Assembly: GCF_014218705.1 (NCBI RefSeq)
Contig: NZ_JABBJF010000002.1
Coordinates: 1 to 64,000 of the forward strand
Direction: 5' to 3'
Source of the DNA: Kluyvera sichuanensis
GTDB taxonomy: Bacteria > Pseudomonadota > Gammaproteobacteria > Enterobacterales > Enterobacteriaceae
DNA: 64,000 bases
The notes under the pieces are model-generated. The model saw only the letters and a program-made list of their open reading frames with translations. It ran no database searches and was not told where the DNA came from. This document shows positions 30,065-42,038 of the stretch, piece by piece (position 1 is the stretch's first letter; every line of letters starts with the position of its first letter). A program made the translations under genes and the position numbers.

Positions 30065-31498
30065 TTAGTGATTACGAATATAGTCGTCCATCTCGGTTTT
30101 CAGGTTATCGGATTTAGTACCGAAAATCGCCTGAACGCCGGAACCCGCAACCACCACGCCCGCAGCGCCCAGTTTTTTCAGGCCAGCCTGATCAACTTTC
30201 GCTACGTCGGCTACGCTCACGCGCAGACGGGTGATACATGCATCAAGGTTCGTGATGTTTTCTTTACCGCCGAAGGCTGCAATCAGCGCCGGAGCCATCT
30301 CACTGGTTGCGGTTGCTTTGGTGTCTTCAGTGTTATCTTCACGACCCGGAGTTTTCAGGTCCAGTGCTTTAATCAGCACGCGGAAGACAACGTAGTAAAC
30401 GATCGCATAGCAAATACCGACGATTGGGAACAGCCACAGTTTGCTGCTGTTACCGGACAGTACGATAAAGTCGATCAGGCCGTGAGAGAAGGAGGTACCG
30501 TCACGCATACCCAGCAGGATACAGATCGGGAACGCCAGACCAGCCAGAATCGCGTGGATGATGTACAGAATCGGCGCAACGAACATGAAGGAGAACTCGA
30601 TCGGCTCGGTAATACCGGTCAGGAACGAGGTCAGCGCTGCGGAGATCATGATACCGCCCACTTTTGCACGGTTCTCTGGTTTAGCAGAGTGCCAGATGGC
30701 AATCGCAGCAGCCGGCAGGCCGTACATTTTGAACAGGAAGCCGCCGGACAGTTTGCCCGCAGTCGGGTCGCCTGCCATGTAGCGAGGGATATCACCGTGG
30801 AATACCTGGCCTGCGGCGTTGGTGTATTCACCAATCTGCATCTGGAATGGAACGTTCCAGATGTGGTGCAGACCAAACGGCACCAGGCAGCGCTCGATGA
30901 AGCCGTAGATACCAAACGCCACAACCGGGTTCTGGTAAGCAGCCCACTGAGAGAAGGTCTGGATAGCAGTACCAATTGGTGGCCAGATTAAGGACAGGAT
31001 CACACCGGTAAAGATAGCGGCCAGACCTGAGATGATCGGTACAAAGCGCTTGCCCGCGAAGAAGCCCAGGTATTCTGGCAGCTTGATGCGGTAGAAGCGG
31101 TTGAACATGTACGCAGCAATTGCACCGGAGATAATACCGCCAAGAACACCGGTATCAGCCAGGTGTTTAGCAGTGATTTCTTCAGCCGGTAAATGCAGTA
31201 CCAGCGGCGCAACCACAGCCATGGTTTTCACCATGATGCCATAAGCGACGACTGAGGCGAGTGCGGATACGCCATCGTTATTGGTGAAGCCTAATGCTAC
31301 ACCGATAGCGAAGATAAGCGGCATGTTAGCAAAAACAGAACCGCCTGCTTCTGCCATAACATGAGAGACGACGGCTGGCAGCCAGCTGAAGTTTGCGGAA
31401 CCGACGCCCAGCAGGATACCTGCGATAGGCAGCACGGAAACCGGCAGCATCAGCGATTTACCGACCTTCTGCAGGTTAGCAAATGCATTCTTAAACAT
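30065..31498 (-). CDS. ptsG: Glucose-specific PTS enzyme IIBC
   Basis: Inner-membrane permease that imports and phosphorylates glucose, taking phosphate from EIIA-Glc. 477 residues, the E. coli length. The EIIC domain (about 1-388) has [15 protein letters not shown], which contributes to the sugar site; the EIIB domain carries the phosphorylated cysteine C421 in DACITRLRV. Its leader and promoter keep SgrS, Mlc and CRP sites (see 31500-31676). The dephosphorylated EIIB also sequesters Mlc in E. coli. Confidence 0.98.
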   Translation of the reverse strand: MFKNAFANLQKVGKSLMLPVSVLPIAGILLGVGSANFSWLPAVVSHVMAEAGGSVFANMPLIFAIGVALGFTNNDGVSALASVVAYGIMVKTMAVVAPLVLHLPAEEITAKHLADTGVLGGIISGAIAAYMFNRFYRIKLPEYLGFFAGKRFVPIISGLAAIFTGVILSLIWPPIGTAIQTFSQWAAYQNPVVAFGIYGFIERCLVPFGLHHIWNVPFQMQIGEYTNAAGQVFHGDIPRYMAGDPTAGKLSGGFLFKMYGLPAAAIAIWHSAKPENRAKVGGIMISAALTSFLTGITEPIEFSFMFVAPILYIIHAILAGLAFPICILLGMRDGTSFSHGLIDFIVLSGNSSKLWLFPIVGICYAIVYYVVFRVLIKALDLKTPGREDNTEDTKATATSEMAPALIAAFGGKENITNLDACITRLRVSVADVAKVDQAGLKKLGAAGVVVAGSGVQAIFGTKSDNLKTEMDDYIRNH

Positions 31499-31499
31499 A

Positions 31500-31522
31500 A
31501 TTAGGAGTGCTCCTGAGTATTT
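31500..31522 (-). promoter_or_regulatory. ptsG ribosome site with SgrS pairing region
   Basis: The minus-strand leader reads ATACTCAGGAGCACTCCTAA immediately before the ptsG ATG. E. coli ptsG has nearly the same sequence (ACTCAGGAGCACTC), which pairs with the small RNA SgrS and blocks translation under sugar-phosphate stress. Conservation implies SgrS control here; sgrS itself is not in the window. Confidence 0.8.
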
Positions 31523-31615
31523 GTACTTTTGTTATACACGTTGTGTATATCTACGTTTTCACGCATTGGTGAGAGGGGAGAGACTCACCAGGGACAGGAC
31601 ATCTAAGTGCCCTTT

Positions 31616-31642
31616 TTATTTATTACACAGAGTAAAATAATT
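31616..31642 (-). promoter_or_regulatory. Mlc operator of ptsG
   Basis: TTATTTATTACACAGAGTAA followed by AATAATT matches, on the minus strand, the E. coli ptsG P1 Mlc operator (TTATTTTACTCTGTGTAATA) as I recall it. Confidence 0.8.
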
Positions 31643-31654
31643 CACTCCGGTTTT

Positions 31655-31676
31655 GTTTGACGGCTATCACGTTTCA
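31655..31676 (-). promoter_or_regulatory. CRP site of ptsG
   Basis: Minus-strand AACGTGATAGCCGTCAAAC fits TGTGA-N6-TCACA imperfectly but matches the known E. coli ptsG CRP site. The rest of the 319-bp ptsG-tatD gap (31677-31817) holds no further feature I can support. Confidence 0.7.
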
Positions 31677-31817
31677 AAGAGCTATAGCGCAAAATCTTAA
31701 TCTTCTTTACATAAAACGTGTCTGTATGTTTCAGAAATAACATTCACCGCCACTTTTATGGCGGTGAACTGTACTCGCTTTGTCTATTAATTACGAGCAA
31801 TAAAATAAGCTATGAAA

Positions 31818-32612
31818 TCAGGCAGATTGCAGGCGGGATGGGGCGATGTGGAAAAGGCGGGCGAAGTTATCTGTCGTCTGCAGCGCAAGCTGTTCAAGGC
31901 TTACGCCCTTCAGCACCGCCATGTACTCTGCCACGTCTCGAACCATCGCTGGCTGGTTCTCTTTACCACGATGCGGTACCGGAGCCAGGTACGGGGAATC
32001 GGTCTCAACCAGCAACCTGTCCAGCGGTACATAGCGTGCGGCATCGCGAAGCTGCTCCGCATTACGGAAAGTGACAATGCCGGAAAACGAGATATAGAAG
32101 CCCATATCCAGTAGCTTACCCGCCGTCTCTCTATCTTCAGTGAAACAGTGTAGTACACCGCCGCAATCCGTCACCTTTTCTTCCTGCAGGATGGCCAGGG
32201 TATCGGCACGCGCGTCGCGGGTATGAACGATGACCGGCTTGTTCAGCTCGCGGCCAATCTGAATGTGCTGGCGAAAAGAGAGCTGCTGCTGCGCTTTGGT
32301 TTCCGGGGTGTAGAAATAGTCCAGCCCGGTTTCCCCCATTGCGACCACACCCTCTTCCGCCGCCAGACGACGCAGTTCTTCAACATCGTACGGCTCGTCC
32401 TGATTCAGCGGGTGAACGCCGCAGGAAAAGACCACTTCCGGGCGATTGCCCACCAGCTCACGCATGCTGCGATAGCCAGGAATGGTAGTGGCGACTGCGA
32501 GGGCAAAACGGACGTCGCGCGCGGCGGCTTTCGCCATCACATCGTCAACGTCTTTGTGCAGGGATTCATAATTAAGGCCATCAAGATGGCAATGCGAGTC
32601 GACTAAAAACAT
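31818..32612 (-). CDS. ycfH: TatD-family metal-dependent hydrolase (YcfH)
   Basis: Cytoplasmic TIM-barrel metalloenzyme of the TatD DNase family; the exact cellular substrate of the YcfH branch is not settled. 264 residues from the ATG at 32612 (E. coli 265). Metal ligands include H7 and H9 in DSHCHLDG, the glutamate in GETGLDY, VIVHTRDA, HCFTED and TDSPYLAP. An upstream extension of 13 codons in frame overlaps holB and is rejected. Last gene of the tmk-holB-ycfH run as in E. coli. Confidence 0.93.
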   Translation of the reverse strand: MFLVDSHCHLDGLNYESLHKDVDDVMAKAAARDVRFALAVATTIPGYRSMRELVGNRPEVVFSCGVHPLNQDEPYDVEELRRLAAEEGVVAMGETGLDYFYTPETKAQQQLSFRQHIQIGRELNKPVIVHTRDARADTLAILQEEKVTDCGGVLHCFTEDRETAGKLLDMGFYISFSGIVTFRNAEQLRDAARYVPLDRLLVETDSPYLAPVPHRGKENQPAMVRDVAEYMAVLKGVSLEQLALQTTDNFARLFHIAPSRLQSA

Positions 32613-32622
32613 GATGTCTCTC

Positions 32623-33627
32623 TTAGAGGTGGGATACTGGCAGTACCACACCAGGTTGCAAATACTGTTCCCAGCGCAGCAGGCGCTCGGTGAGGATCAA
32701 TTCTCGGTTCAGCCCCGTCACGCTCAGCAGCTGCTCGCGGCAGGTGCAGGCATCGGCGGCTATCACCTGTAGGCGGGAAGCGGATAGCATGTTCGCCAGT
32801 TGATGTACTAAGCCAAGGCTATCGGCGTTGGTCAGCCGCGTAATGCGCTGTTGATGCTTCAGCGCGTCCAGCAGCAGCGACGAGAACCAGTGCAGACGCG
32901 CCACGACTGAATCATGGTTCAGCGTCGGCAAAAGCGCCAGCCAGTCACCGCTGGTTAAGGTGGCGCTCAGCGCCTGGCAGAGCTTTTCGCGCGCGCCCCA
33001 ACTTTCTGGAGACAGCAGTTCCAGCGCGGCCGCTGGCGCATGGTCGCACAGGCGCAGCGCGGTGAGCAGCGTCTCTCGCGGCTGGCTGATTTCTCGCTCC
33101 AGCCACGCCAGCGCATAGGCTTCGCTCGGCGGCGCCAGATGAAAAGCGCGGCAGCGACTGCGCAGCGTCGCCAACAGGCGAGCTGGCTCTTCACAAGCGA
33201 GGAAGAACCAGGTGTTCTTCGGCGGCTCTTCCAGCGTTTTTAACAACGCGTTGGCGGCGGCTTCGGTCAGCAGTGCCGCATCGGCAATCCACACCACCTT
33301 CGCCCCGCCAAGGCGTGAATGTTCATACAGCTTTTCGCTGGTGTCGCGCACCGCATCAATGCCCAACGTGCTTTTGCCTTTCTCCGGCTGCAGCACGTAG
33401 TAATCCGGGTGCGTCCCCGCCTGCATCAGCTGGCAGCTATGGCACTGACCGCAGCTTTTATGGCCGTCGGGGGTCTGGCACATCAGAAAACGGGTGATGG
33501 CGTAGGCCAGTGAATCAGCCCCCATTCCGCCGCGCGCCTGAATCAACAGCGCGTGGTGACCCCGTCCGGCCTGGTAGCTTGCGACAAGCTGCTCAAACGG
33601 TGGGCGTAACCACGGATACCATTTCAT
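32623..33627 (-). CDS. holB: DNA polymerase III subunit delta prime
   Basis: Clamp-loader subunit, 334 residues as in E. coli. It has the AAA+ fold without a working P-loop and is the rigid stator of the gamma complex. The zinc module is seen as [20 protein letters not shown], and [20 protein letters not shown] and [12 protein letters not shown] follow the DnaX-like pattern. Its ATG overlaps the tmk stop by 4 nt. Confidence 0.97.
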   Translation of the reverse strand: MKWYPWLRPPFEQLVASYQAGRGHHALLIQARGGMGADSLAYAITRFLMCQTPDGHKSCGQCHSCQLMQAGTHPDYYVLQPEKGKSTLGIDAVRDTSEKLYEHSRLGGAKVVWIADAALLTEAAANALLKTLEEPPKNTWFFLACEEPARLLATLRSRCRAFHLAPPSEAYALAWLEREISQPRETLLTALRLCDHAPAAALELLSPESWGAREKLCQALSATLTSGDWLALLPTLNHDSVVARLHWFSSLLLDALKHQQRITRLTNADSLGLVHQLANMLSASRLQVIAADACTCREQLLSVTGLNRELILTERLLRWEQYLQPGVVLPVSHL

Positions 33628-34265
33628 GCCTGCTGCTCCGCAACCCAGGCGGTGACCGCCGCACGGATATCGTTCATCACGTTGTCCAGCGGCTGGGTGG
33701 CATCGACAGTAATAATACTGCTATCTTCCGCCGCCAGCTCCAGATAACGGGCGCGGGTGCGGTTGAAGAAGTTCAGCGACTCCTGCTCAATACGGTCGAG
33801 GTCACCACGCGCACGGGCACGCTTCAGGCCCACTTCCGGCGTCACGTCGAGATAAATAGTCAGGTTCGGACGAAAATCGCCAAGCACCGTATTGCGCAGC
33901 GTCGACAGCATCTCTCTATCGATACCGCGACCACCGCCCTGATAGGCCTGAGTCGAGAGATCGTGGCGATCGCCAATAACCCACTTCCCGCTCGCCAGTG
34001 CTGGTTTGATCACCGTTTCAACCAGTTGCACGCGCGCGGCGTAGAACATCAGCACTTCCGCTTTATCGGTAATCACTTCGTCGCCGACTGATTTGATGTC
34101 CAGCACCAGGCTGCGCAGTTTTTCTGCCAGCACGGTGCCGCCCGGTTCACGGGTGAACAGCAGGTCGTTTACGCCGAGGTTGCGAAGCGTTTCGACAACC
34201 ACGTCGCGAGCGGTGGTTTTGCCCGCCCCTTCCAGTCCTTCAATGACGATGTAATTACTGCGCAT
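33624..34265 (-). CDS. tmk: Thymidylate kinase
   Basis: Converts dTMP to dTDP with ATP. 213 residues (E. coli 213). P-loop GLEGAGKT is at 10-17, [15 protein letters not shown] is the DR(H/Y) substrate motif, and the arginine-rich lid [12 protein letters not shown] is of the enteric type. It overlaps mltG upstream by 11 nt and holB downstream by 4 nt, so the cluster is translationally coupled. Confidence 0.97.
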   Translation of the reverse strand: MRSNYIVIEGLEGAGKTTARDVVVETLRNLGVNDLLFTREPGGTVLAEKLRSLVLDIKSVGDEVITDKAEVLMFYAARVQLVETVIKPALASGKWVIGDRHDLSTQAYQGGGRGIDREMLSTLRNTVLGDFRPNLTIYLDVTPEVGLKRARARGDLDRIEQESLNFFNRTRARYLELAAEDSSIITVDATQPLDNVMNDIRAAVTAWVAEQQA

Positions 34266-35277
34266 TTTTATCCTTTAGCACTTTCAGGTAATCCTGTACC
34301 GAGCGGTTATGGCTCGCAAGATTGGTATTAAACGTATGCCCGCCTTTGCCGTCGGCCACAAAATAGAGGTACGGCGTTTTTGCCGGATGCGCGGCGGCAT
34401 TCAGCGAGGCTTCGCCCGGGCTAGCAATCGCGCCCGGCGGCAGGCCAGAAATCGTGTAGGTATTATACGCGGTCGGGGTCTCAAGATCCTTACGGGAAAG
34501 CTTTCCATCGTAGCGCTCACCCATACCGTAGATAACGGTCGGATCGGTTTGCAGACGCATGCCGATGCGCAGGCGGTTGATAAACACCGACGCCACGCGG
34601 TCGCGCTCTTCTGGCACTGCGGTCTCTTTCTCAATGATAGAGGCCATCGTCACCAGCTGATTTTTGTCGTTATACGGCAGGTTCTCCGCTCGCCCTTCCC
34701 AGACTTTATCGACCTGTGCGACCATTTTCTGGTGCGCGCGCTTGAGGATGGCGACATCGCTGGTATTGGCGGTGTACATCCAGGTGTCAGGCCAGAACCA
34801 GCCTTCCACCCATTCCGGGTTATTGAACTTAAGCGCTTCGGCTACCGTGGCGTATTTATCATCGCTCAGCGTGTGTTTGATGTACGGCGCTTCACGTAGC
34901 TGCTTGAGATAGTCGCTGAGGCGCATCCCTTCAACAAAACGCAGCGGGAACTGCGCCTCTTTGCCGCTACCCAGCAACTGCAGCATTTCACGCACAGTCA
35001 TCTGCGGCGTGAAACGATAGGTGCCAGCCTTAAAGTGGGAAAGCTCTGGTTCAAGACGCAGCAGCCACTGGAAGACCCGTGGACGGTTGATCACTTTCTC
35101 GGCGTAAAGTTGGTCGCCCAGCGCCAGTCGCCCGGTGCCGGTTTTTAGCGTAAAGACCGTCTCGTCTTTAATCAGGAGCGTACTGTTGGCGAGCTGTCGG
35201 ACTTTCCACACGCCAATACCGGCGGCAATGCCCAGAATAACCAACAGTAACAAAACTACGCGTAACATTTTCTTCAT
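34255..35277 (-). CDS. mltG: Endolytic murein transglycosylase MltG
   Basis: Inner-membrane lytic transglycosylase that cuts nascent glycan strands and sets their length. 340 residues from the ATG at 35277 (E. coli 340). A single N-terminal membrane helix spans about 5-23; the LysM-like part and YceG domain follow, with the catalytic glutamate E218 in ASIIEKETA and [11 protein letters not shown] downstream. Six extra in-frame codons upstream reach into pabC and are rejected. Confidence 0.96.
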   Translation of the reverse strand: MKKMLRVVLLLLVILGIAAGIGVWKVRQLANSTLLIKDETVFTLKTGTGRLALGDQLYAEKVINRPRVFQWLLRLEPELSHFKAGTYRFTPQMTVREMLQLLGSGKEAQFPLRFVEGMRLSDYLKQLREAPYIKHTLSDDKYATVAEALKFNNPEWVEGWFWPDTWMYTANTSDVAILKRAHQKMVAQVDKVWEGRAENLPYNDKNQLVTMASIIEKETAVPEERDRVASVFINRLRIGMRLQTDPTVIYGMGERYDGKLSRKDLETPTAYNTYTISGLPPGAIASPGEASLNAAAHPAKTPYLYFVADGKGGHTFNTNLASHNRSVQDYLKVLKDKNAQ

Positions 35278-35278
35278 G

Positions 35279-36088
35279 CTAATCAGGCGACTCACAAAGT
35301 GGGGCTAGAAATTGGTAAAGTTCGCGGGCAGACCACTGCTGCTCCGCATAGTGCTGAACGGGGACAAGCGGCATCAGCGCGTTACAAATAAGCACTTCAT
35401 CCGCATCCGCTATCGCCGTCAGCGGCGCATTCACTTCGACAACGCGAAACGCCGAGCGTGCCAGCTGCGCAATAATAAACTGGCGCATAATCCCATCCAC
35501 TCCGGCCTGGTCAAGGCGCGGCGTAAACACATCCTGCCCGCAGCGCCAGAACAGATTGGCGGCACAGCATTCCGTAAGCCACCCGTCGCTGTCAAGGACA
35601 AGGGCCTCATCGGCCGTCGTCTGCTCAAGATGAGAACGAATCAGCACCTGCTCGAGGCGATTGAGATGCTTAAGACCCGCGAGATACGGGTTACGTCCAA
35701 GCGTTACCGGGCTGAGCGCAAGAGTGATCCCCTCCGCTTTCCAGCGCGCGTAATGGGCTGGTGCAGCCGATGTCGAGAGTATCCGCGTCGGCGTCTGGCA
35801 GGCGCTGCCGCTATAGCCACGGCCACCTGCGCCACGGCTAAGAATGATTTTGAGCACCCCATTTTGCAGGCGCTGCGCCAGCATCATCATCTCATCGCTG
35901 AGCGTTGACCATAATTCGAAGGGAATAGCCAGCCGCTGACAGGCGGATTGCAGGCGAGCGATGTGCGCAGGCAGAAGCTGCACCCGGCCGTTGACCACTC
36001 TGGCGGTGGTAAAGCAACCGTCACCAAACTGAGTAGCGCGATCGTTCACCGCGAGCGTGTTCTGCTCGAGGCCATTAATCAAGAACAT
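35279..36088 (-). CDS. pabC: Aminodeoxychorismate lyase
   Basis: PLP enzyme that releases pyruvate from aminodeoxychorismate to give p-aminobenzoate for folate. 269 residues, as in E. coli; class IV aminotransferase fold. The likely PLP lysine is K140 in [10 protein letters not shown], with [14 protein letters not shown] near the start and [11 protein letters not shown] downstream. It follows fabF after a terminator and ends 1 nt before the mltG start. Confidence 0.95.
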   Translation of the reverse strand: MFLINGLEQNTLAVNDRATQFGDGCFTTARVVNGRVQLLPAHIARLQSACQRLAIPFELWSTLSDEMMMLAQRLQNGVLKIILSRGAGGRGYSGSACQTPTRILSTSAAPAHYARWKAEGITLALSPVTLGRNPYLAGLKHLNRLEQVLIRSHLEQTTADEALVLDSDGWLTECCAANLFWRCGQDVFTPRLDQAGVDGIMRQFIIAQLARSAFRVVEVNAPLTAIADADEVLICNALMPLVPVQHYAEQQWSARELYQFLAPLCESPD

Positions 36089-36157
36089 AGCGGCTCCTTA
36101 TTGATGGTCGGGTAGTGTCGCAGGATGAAACGCGCTGAACAAGCAGAGAAAGCTGAA

Positions 36158-36185
36158 TAAAAAAAGGCCCGACATGCGGGCCTTC
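36158..36185 (-). terminator. fabF intrinsic terminator
   Basis: Minus-strand hairpin GGCCCG / CGGGCC (36166-36171 and 36177-36182, loop 5) followed by a run of T. It separates fabF from pabC, so pabC expression needs read-through or its own promoter. Confidence 0.88.
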
Positions 36186-36229
36186 ATCGATGCGTTGTCT
36201 GATAGCGCGTCGCCATCAGACAATCAGGC

Positions 36230-37525
<1,296 letters not shown>

Positions 37526-37559
37526 TCAGGCGGTCGAATGACCGCCTGGAGATGTTCAC

Positions 37560-37796
37560 TTACGCCTGGTGACCGTTGATGTAATCAATGGCAGCCTGAA
37601 CGGTGGTGATTTTCTCAGCTTCTTCGTCCGGAATCTCAGTATCAAACTCTTCTTCCAGAGCCATTACCAGCTCAACGGTGTCAAGAGAATCTGCGCCCAG
37701 GTCTTCAACGAAGGAAGCATTGTTGGTCACTTCTTCCTGCTTAACGCCCAGCTGTTCGCCGATGATTTTCTTAACGCGTTCTTCGATAGTGCTCAT
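37560..37796 (-). CDS. acpP: Acyl carrier protein
   Basis: Carries growing acyl chains on 4'-phosphopantetheine. 78 residues from the ATG at 37796, matching enteric AcpP almost exactly; the frame extends upstream but that part is not coding by homology. The attachment site is S37 in [11 protein letters not shown]. Acidic helices and no aromatic-rich core are as expected. Expected to be very highly expressed; it is likely to have its own promoter in the 209-bp gap after fabG. Confidence 0.99.
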
Positions 37797-37843
37797 ACTC
37801 TTAAATTTCCTATCAAAACTCGCTTTCGCGATGGTTTTCGTAG

Positions 37844-37849
37844 TGTATA
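37844..37849 (-). promoter_or_regulatory. Candidate acpP promoter -10
   Basis: Minus-strand TATACA lies 48 nt upstream of the acpP start within A/T-rich DNA; the -35 (TAGTTG at 17 bp) is weak. Assigned because acpP has its own promoter in E. coli at a similar place. Confidence 0.35.
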
Positions 37850-37952
37850 AAATGTTGAAAAATTTGCAACTAAATCCCGGCAGGTCGTACCACGATTTTA
37901 CGCTATTTTGAGGGTGTTTGCCCTCATAACGCAAATGATTTTGCACTAATCA

Positions 37953-37988
37953 TGCTCAGACATACGTAGATTGCCCGTTGTCTGAGCA
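37953..37988. repeat. Inverted repeat between fabG and acpP
   Basis: TGCTCAGACA (37953-37962) and TGTCTGAGCA (37979-37988), perfect 10-bp arms with a 16-bp loop, just after the fabG stop. No T run follows on either strand, so a processing or protective hairpin is more likely than a terminator. Confidence 0.55.
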
Positions 37989-38005
37989 CTTTGTGCAAAA
38001 CGCAA

Positions 38006-38740
38006 TCAGACCATGTACATCCCGCCGTTTACGTGCAACGTTTCACCAGTGATGTAACTTGCTTCGTCGGAGGCCAAAAATGCAACCGCACTAGCGATTT
38101 CATTTGGAGTGCCGAGGCGCCCCGCAGGAACTGCCGCCAGTGTACCCGCACGCTGCTCATCGGTCAGCGCACGCGTCATGTCCGTTTCAATAAAGCCCGG
38201 AGCAACAACGTTCACAGTAATACCGCGTGACGCAACTTCACGCGCCAGTGATTTACTGAAGCCGATCAGACCCGCTTTCGCCGCAGCGTAGTTAGCCTGA
38301 CCTGCATTTCCCATGGTACCAACCACAGAACCGATAGTGATGATACGCCCATGACGCTTTTTCATCATAGCGCGCATTACCGCTTTTGACAGACGGAAAA
38401 CAGATGACAGGTTGGTTTCGATGATATCGTTCCACTCGTCATCTTTCATGCGCATTAACAGGTTATCACGAGTAATCCCGGCATTATTGACCAGAATGTC
38501 GACTTCGCCAAATTCCGCGCGGATATTTCCGAGAACAGATTCAATAGATGCCGGATCGGTCACATTCAACAGCAGACCTTTACCGTTCGCACCCAAATAA
38601 TCGCTAATCGCCTGCGCGCCGCTTTCGCTGGTCGCAGTACCGATAACTTTCGCGCCGCGAGCGACGAGAGTTTCAGCGATTGCGCGGCCAATACCGCGGC
38701 TTGCACCCGTTACCAGTGCAATTTTTCCTTCAAAGCTCAT
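38006..38740 (-). CDS. fabG: 3-oxoacyl-ACP reductase
   Basis: NADPH-dependent reductase of fatty-acid elongation, short-chain dehydrogenase family. 244 residues from the ATG at 38740, as in E. coli. NADPH loop TGASRGIG is at 11-18, NNAG at 85-88 and the catalytic set S138, Y151, K155. A seven-codon upstream extension is rejected on homology. Lies 10 nt after fabD. Confidence 0.98.
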   Translation of the reverse strand: MSFEGKIALVTGASRGIGRAIAETLVARGAKVIGTATSESGAQAISDYLGANGKGLLLNVTDPASIESVLGNIRAEFGEVDILVNNAGITRDNLLMRMKDDEWNDIIETNLSSVFRLSKAVMRAMMKKRHGRIITIGSVVGTMGNAGQANYAAAKAGLIGFSKSLAREVASRGITVNVVAPGFIETDMTRALTDEQRAGTLAAVPAGRLGTPNEIASAVAFLASDEASYITGETLHVNGGMYMV

Positions 38741-38750
38741 GCTTTCCTCT

Positions 38751-39680
38751 TTATTGCGCAAGTGCCGCTGACAGGGCAGCCGGCTCGTTAATGGCCGATG
38801 CAGTCAGGGTATCTACAATACGTTTGGTCAGACCGGTGAGGACTTTACCCGGACCAACTTCATACAGATGCTCTACACCCTGGGATGCCATAAACTCCAC
38901 AGTTTTGGTCCACTGAACCGGGCTGTACAGCTGGCGAACCAGCGCGTCGCGAATCGCGTCGGCATCGGTTTCGCACTTCACGTCGACGTTGTTCACAACC
39001 GGAACAGTCGGCGCGTTAAAGGTAATTTTCTGCAGCTCAACGGCCAGTTTCTCGGCAGCAGGCTTCATCAGCGCACAGTGGGATGGCACGCTAACCGGCA
39101 GCGGCAGCGCACGCTTAGCGCCCGCTGCTTTGCAGGCGGCACCTGCACGTTCAACCGCTTCTTTGTGACCGGCGATAACCACCTGGCCCGGCGAGTTGAA
39201 GTTAACCGGAGAAACCACCTGGCCCTCCGCAGACGCTTCGCACGCTTTAGCGATAGACGCATCGTCAAGACCGATGATAGCAGACATGCCGCCAGTGCCT
39301 TCCGGTACCGCTTCCTGCATGAATTTGCCGCGCAGTTCAACCAGACGCACCGCGTCAGCGAAAGCGATAACGCCCGCGCAAACCAGCGCAGAGTATTCGC
39401 CCAGGCTGTGACCGGCCATCAGAGTCGGTGCTTTACCGCCCTGCTGCTGCCACAGACGATACAGGGCAACGGAAGCGGTCAGCAGCGCAGGCTGAGTCTG
39501 CCAGGTTTTGTTCAGCTCTTCAGCAGGCCCCTGTTGGGTCAGCGCCCATAAATCGTAGTCCAGCGCTGCGGAAGCTTCATGAAAAGTTTCTTCAATAACC
39601 GGATAGGTTGCTGCCAGTTCAGACAGCATGCCTACCGCCTGTGAACCCTGACCCGGGAACACGAAAGCGAATTGCGTCAT
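38751..39680 (-). CDS. fabD: Malonyl-CoA:ACP transacylase
   Basis: Loads malonyl groups onto ACP. 309 residues (E. coli 309). The nucleophile is S92 in GHSLGEYSAL, the general base H201 in VPSHCALM, and the oxyanion and arginine motifs QGSQ (11-14) and LRGKFMQEA (R117) are present. Third enzyme of the plsX-fabH-fabD-fabG series. Confidence 0.98.
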   Translation of the reverse strand: MTQFAFVFPGQGSQAVGMLSELAATYPVIEETFHEASAALDYDLWALTQQGPAEELNKTWQTQPALLTASVALYRLWQQQGGKAPTLMAGHSLGEYSALVCAGVIAFADAVRLVELRGKFMQEAVPEGTGGMSAIIGLDDASIAKACEASAEGQVVSPVNFNSPGQVVIAGHKEAVERAGAACKAAGAKRALPLPVSVPSHCALMKPAAEKLAVELQKITFNAPTVPVVNNVDVKCETDADAIRDALVRQLYSPVQWTKTVEFMASQGVEHLYEVGPGKVLTGLTKRIVDTLTASAINEPAALSAALAQ

Positions 39681-39697
39681 GTTTATAATCCTTATAC

Positions 39698-40651
39698 TTA
39701 GAAACGAACCAGCGCAGAGCCCCAGGTGAACCCGCCACCGAAGGCCTCGAGCAGCACCAGTTGACCGCGTTTAATGCGACCGTCGCGTACCGCTTCGTCA
39801 AAGGCACAAGGCACGGAAGCGGCGGAGGTGTTGCCGTGACGGTCGAGAGTGACCACGACATTGTCCATCGACATGCCGAGCTTCTTCGCCGTCGCGCTGA
39901 TAATACGTAAGTTCGCCTGGTGCGGCACCAGCCAGTCCAGTTCAGAACGGTCGAGGTTATTCGCTGCCAGCGTTTCATCAACGATGTGCGCCAGTTCAGT
40001 CACCGCGACTTTAAAGACTTCGTTACCCGCCATCGTCAGATGGATGGAGTTTTCCGGGTTAACGCGATCGGCGTTCGGCAGCGTCAGCAGCTTACCGTAG
40101 CTCCCGTCTGCATGCAGATGGGTAGAGATGATGCCCGGCTCTTCAGATGCGCCAAGCACCACGGCGCCCGCGCCGTCACCGAAGATAATGATCGTGCCGC
40201 GATCGGTTGGATCGCAGGTACGTGCCAGCGTATCGGCACCGACCACCAGCGCATATTTCACTGCGCCCGTTTTGACGTACAGATCGGCCACACTCAGCGC
40301 GTAGGTGAAACCTGCGCACGCTGCCGCGACGTCAAATGCCGGTGCGCCTTTCACGCCCAGCATTTCCTGAATCTGACAGGCTGCACTTGGGAAAGCGTGG
40401 GTAGCAGAAGTGGTAGCCACCACAATCAGCCCCAGTTCGCTGGCTTCAATGCCCGCCATTTCCAGCGCGCGTTTTGCCGCTTCGTAACCCAGCGTAGACA
40501 CGTTTTCATCAGGGCCAGCAATACGGCGCTCACGGATACCTGTACGGGTGACAATCCACTCGTCAGACGTATCAACCATTTTTTCCAGATCGGCGTTAGT
40601 CCGCACTTGCTCAGGCAGATAGCTGCCGGTACCAATAATCTTCGTATACAT
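39698..40651 (-). CDS. fabH: Beta-ketoacyl-ACP synthase III
   Basis: Starts fatty-acid synthesis by joining acetyl-CoA to malonyl-ACP. 317 residues as in E. coli. Catalytic residues are at the E. coli positions: C112 in AAACAGF, H244 in VPHQANLRI and N274 in RHGNTSAAS. Follows plsX by 59 nt and precedes fabD by 17 nt. Confidence 0.98.
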   Translation of the reverse strand: MYTKIIGTGSYLPEQVRTNADLEKMVDTSDEWIVTRTGIRERRIAGPDENVSTLGYEAAKRALEMAGIEASELGLIVVATTSATHAFPSAACQIQEMLGVKGAPAFDVAAACAGFTYALSVADLYVKTGAVKYALVVGADTLARTCDPTDRGTIIIFGDGAGAVVLGASEEPGIISTHLHADGSYGKLLTLPNADRVNPENSIHLTMAGNEVFKVAVTELAHIVDETLAANNLDRSELDWLVPHQANLRIISATAKKLGMSMDNVVVTLDRHGNTSAASVPCAFDEAVRDGRIKRGQLVLLEAFGGGFTWGSALVRF

Positions 40652-40710
40652 GTACGCTCAGTCACTTTTCGCTAATATAGCCGCCCTATTCAACCATCGG
40701 GGCGCTGGCG

Positions 40711-41769
40711 CTATCGGTTGCCAGCTTCCAGAGTGTCGAATCCTGCGGGGTATACGGATTCCAGGCGAGCGGCAATTCGCTGAGGAACTTGTCGCTGCAC
40801 CGCCTGCACTGCCTGTTCTATAGCGATCGCAAAGGCTCGCTGATTGGCTGCACCATGACTCTTAATCACCGTGCCGCGCAATCCTAACAGACAGGCGCCA
40901 TTATACTGGTCGGGGTTGAGGTGACTGAATCGCCTTGTCAGGCTTTTTTGTAACCAACGCTTTAATAAAAACAGCCACCACGACCGTTTTTTCCCTTCAC
41001 TCTGTGATTTCAGCAGCGAGAGGAAGACTCTGACAACCCCTTCCATCGTCTTTAAGGTGACGTTACCTGTGAAGCCATCGCAAACCAGCACATCGGTTTT
41101 TCCCGTCAACAGTTCATTGGCTTCAAGATAGCCGATATAGTTGAGGGAAGAGATTGTTTTTAACACTAATGAGGCATCACGAATACTATCATGCCCCTTA
41201 ATCTCTTCTTCACCGATGTTCAGTAGCGCAACGCGCGGGTTTTCAATTCCCAGCACGTCTTCGGCCATGACCGAACCCATGACGGCAAACTGCACCAGCA
41301 TGTTACTGTCGCAATCCACGTTGGCACCGAGATCCAGCACCACCGTTTTGCCCTTTTGCTGATGCGGCAGAACCGTCACCAGCGCCGGGCGCTCAATCCC
41401 CTGAATGGGCTTGATCAATAATTTTGCCAGCCCCATCAGCGCCCCGGTGTTTCCGGCGCTGACGCAGGCTTCGGCCCGCCCTTCTTTCACCATCTCAAGC
41501 GCCACGCGCATTGAACTACCGCGGCTATGGCGGATAGCATGCGAGGGCCGTTCATCACTGGCAATAACCGACTGGGCAGGGATAATCTGCAAACGTGAAC
41601 GTTGTTCAAAGTCAGCTTTGGCAAGTAATGGCGTAATGTCGTCGGGATTACCGACTAAAAGAAGTGAGAGTTGCGGATTAGAACTCAGTGCCTGCAATGC
41701 TGCAGGCACTGTCACGGAAGGGCCAAAATCGCCCCCCATGACATCTAACGCCAGGGTTAGACGTGTCAA
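40711..41769 (-). CDS. plsX: Phosphate acyltransferase PlsX
   Basis: Makes acyl-phosphate from acyl-ACP for phospholipid synthesis. From a TTG at 41769 it has 352 residues and begins [18 protein letters not shown], matching the enteric start [14 protein letters not shown]; the frame also has a GTG at 41823, which would add 18 residues unlike the family. Neither start has a strong ribosome site, so the start is the uncertain part. Motifs: [46 protein letters not shown] short GC hairpin (about 41797-41819) lies upstream. Confidence 0.93.
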   Translation of the reverse strand: MTRLTLALDVMGGDFGPSVTVPAALQALSSNPQLSLLLVGNPDDITPLLAKADFEQRSRLQIIPAQSVIASDERPSHAIRHSRGSSMRVALEMVKEGRAEACVSAGNTGALMGLAKLLIKPIQGIERPALVTVLPHQQKGKTVVLDLGANVDCDSNMLVQFAVMGSVMAEDVLGIENPRVALLNIGEEEIKGHDSIRDASLVLKTISSLNYIGYLEANELLTGKTDVLVCDGFTGNVTLKTMEGVVRVFLSLLKSQSEGKKRSWWLFLLKRWLQKSLTRRFSHLNPDQYNGACLLGLRGTVIKSHGAANQRAFAIAIEQAVQAVQRQVPQRIAARLESVYPAGFDTLEAGNR

Positions 41770-41848
41770 GGTATCGTCGCCGCTTGGTTTGGGTTTCCCC
41801 GCGTTAACGGGGAAATTCCTCACTAAGCTTCATCACGCTTTCGCGTGA

Positions 41849-42034
<186 letters not shown>

Positions 42035-42038
42035 TCAA

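Noticed and set aside
37953-37988. fabG terminator
   Set aside because: The hairpin lacks a T run on the fabG strand and has a 16-base loop.
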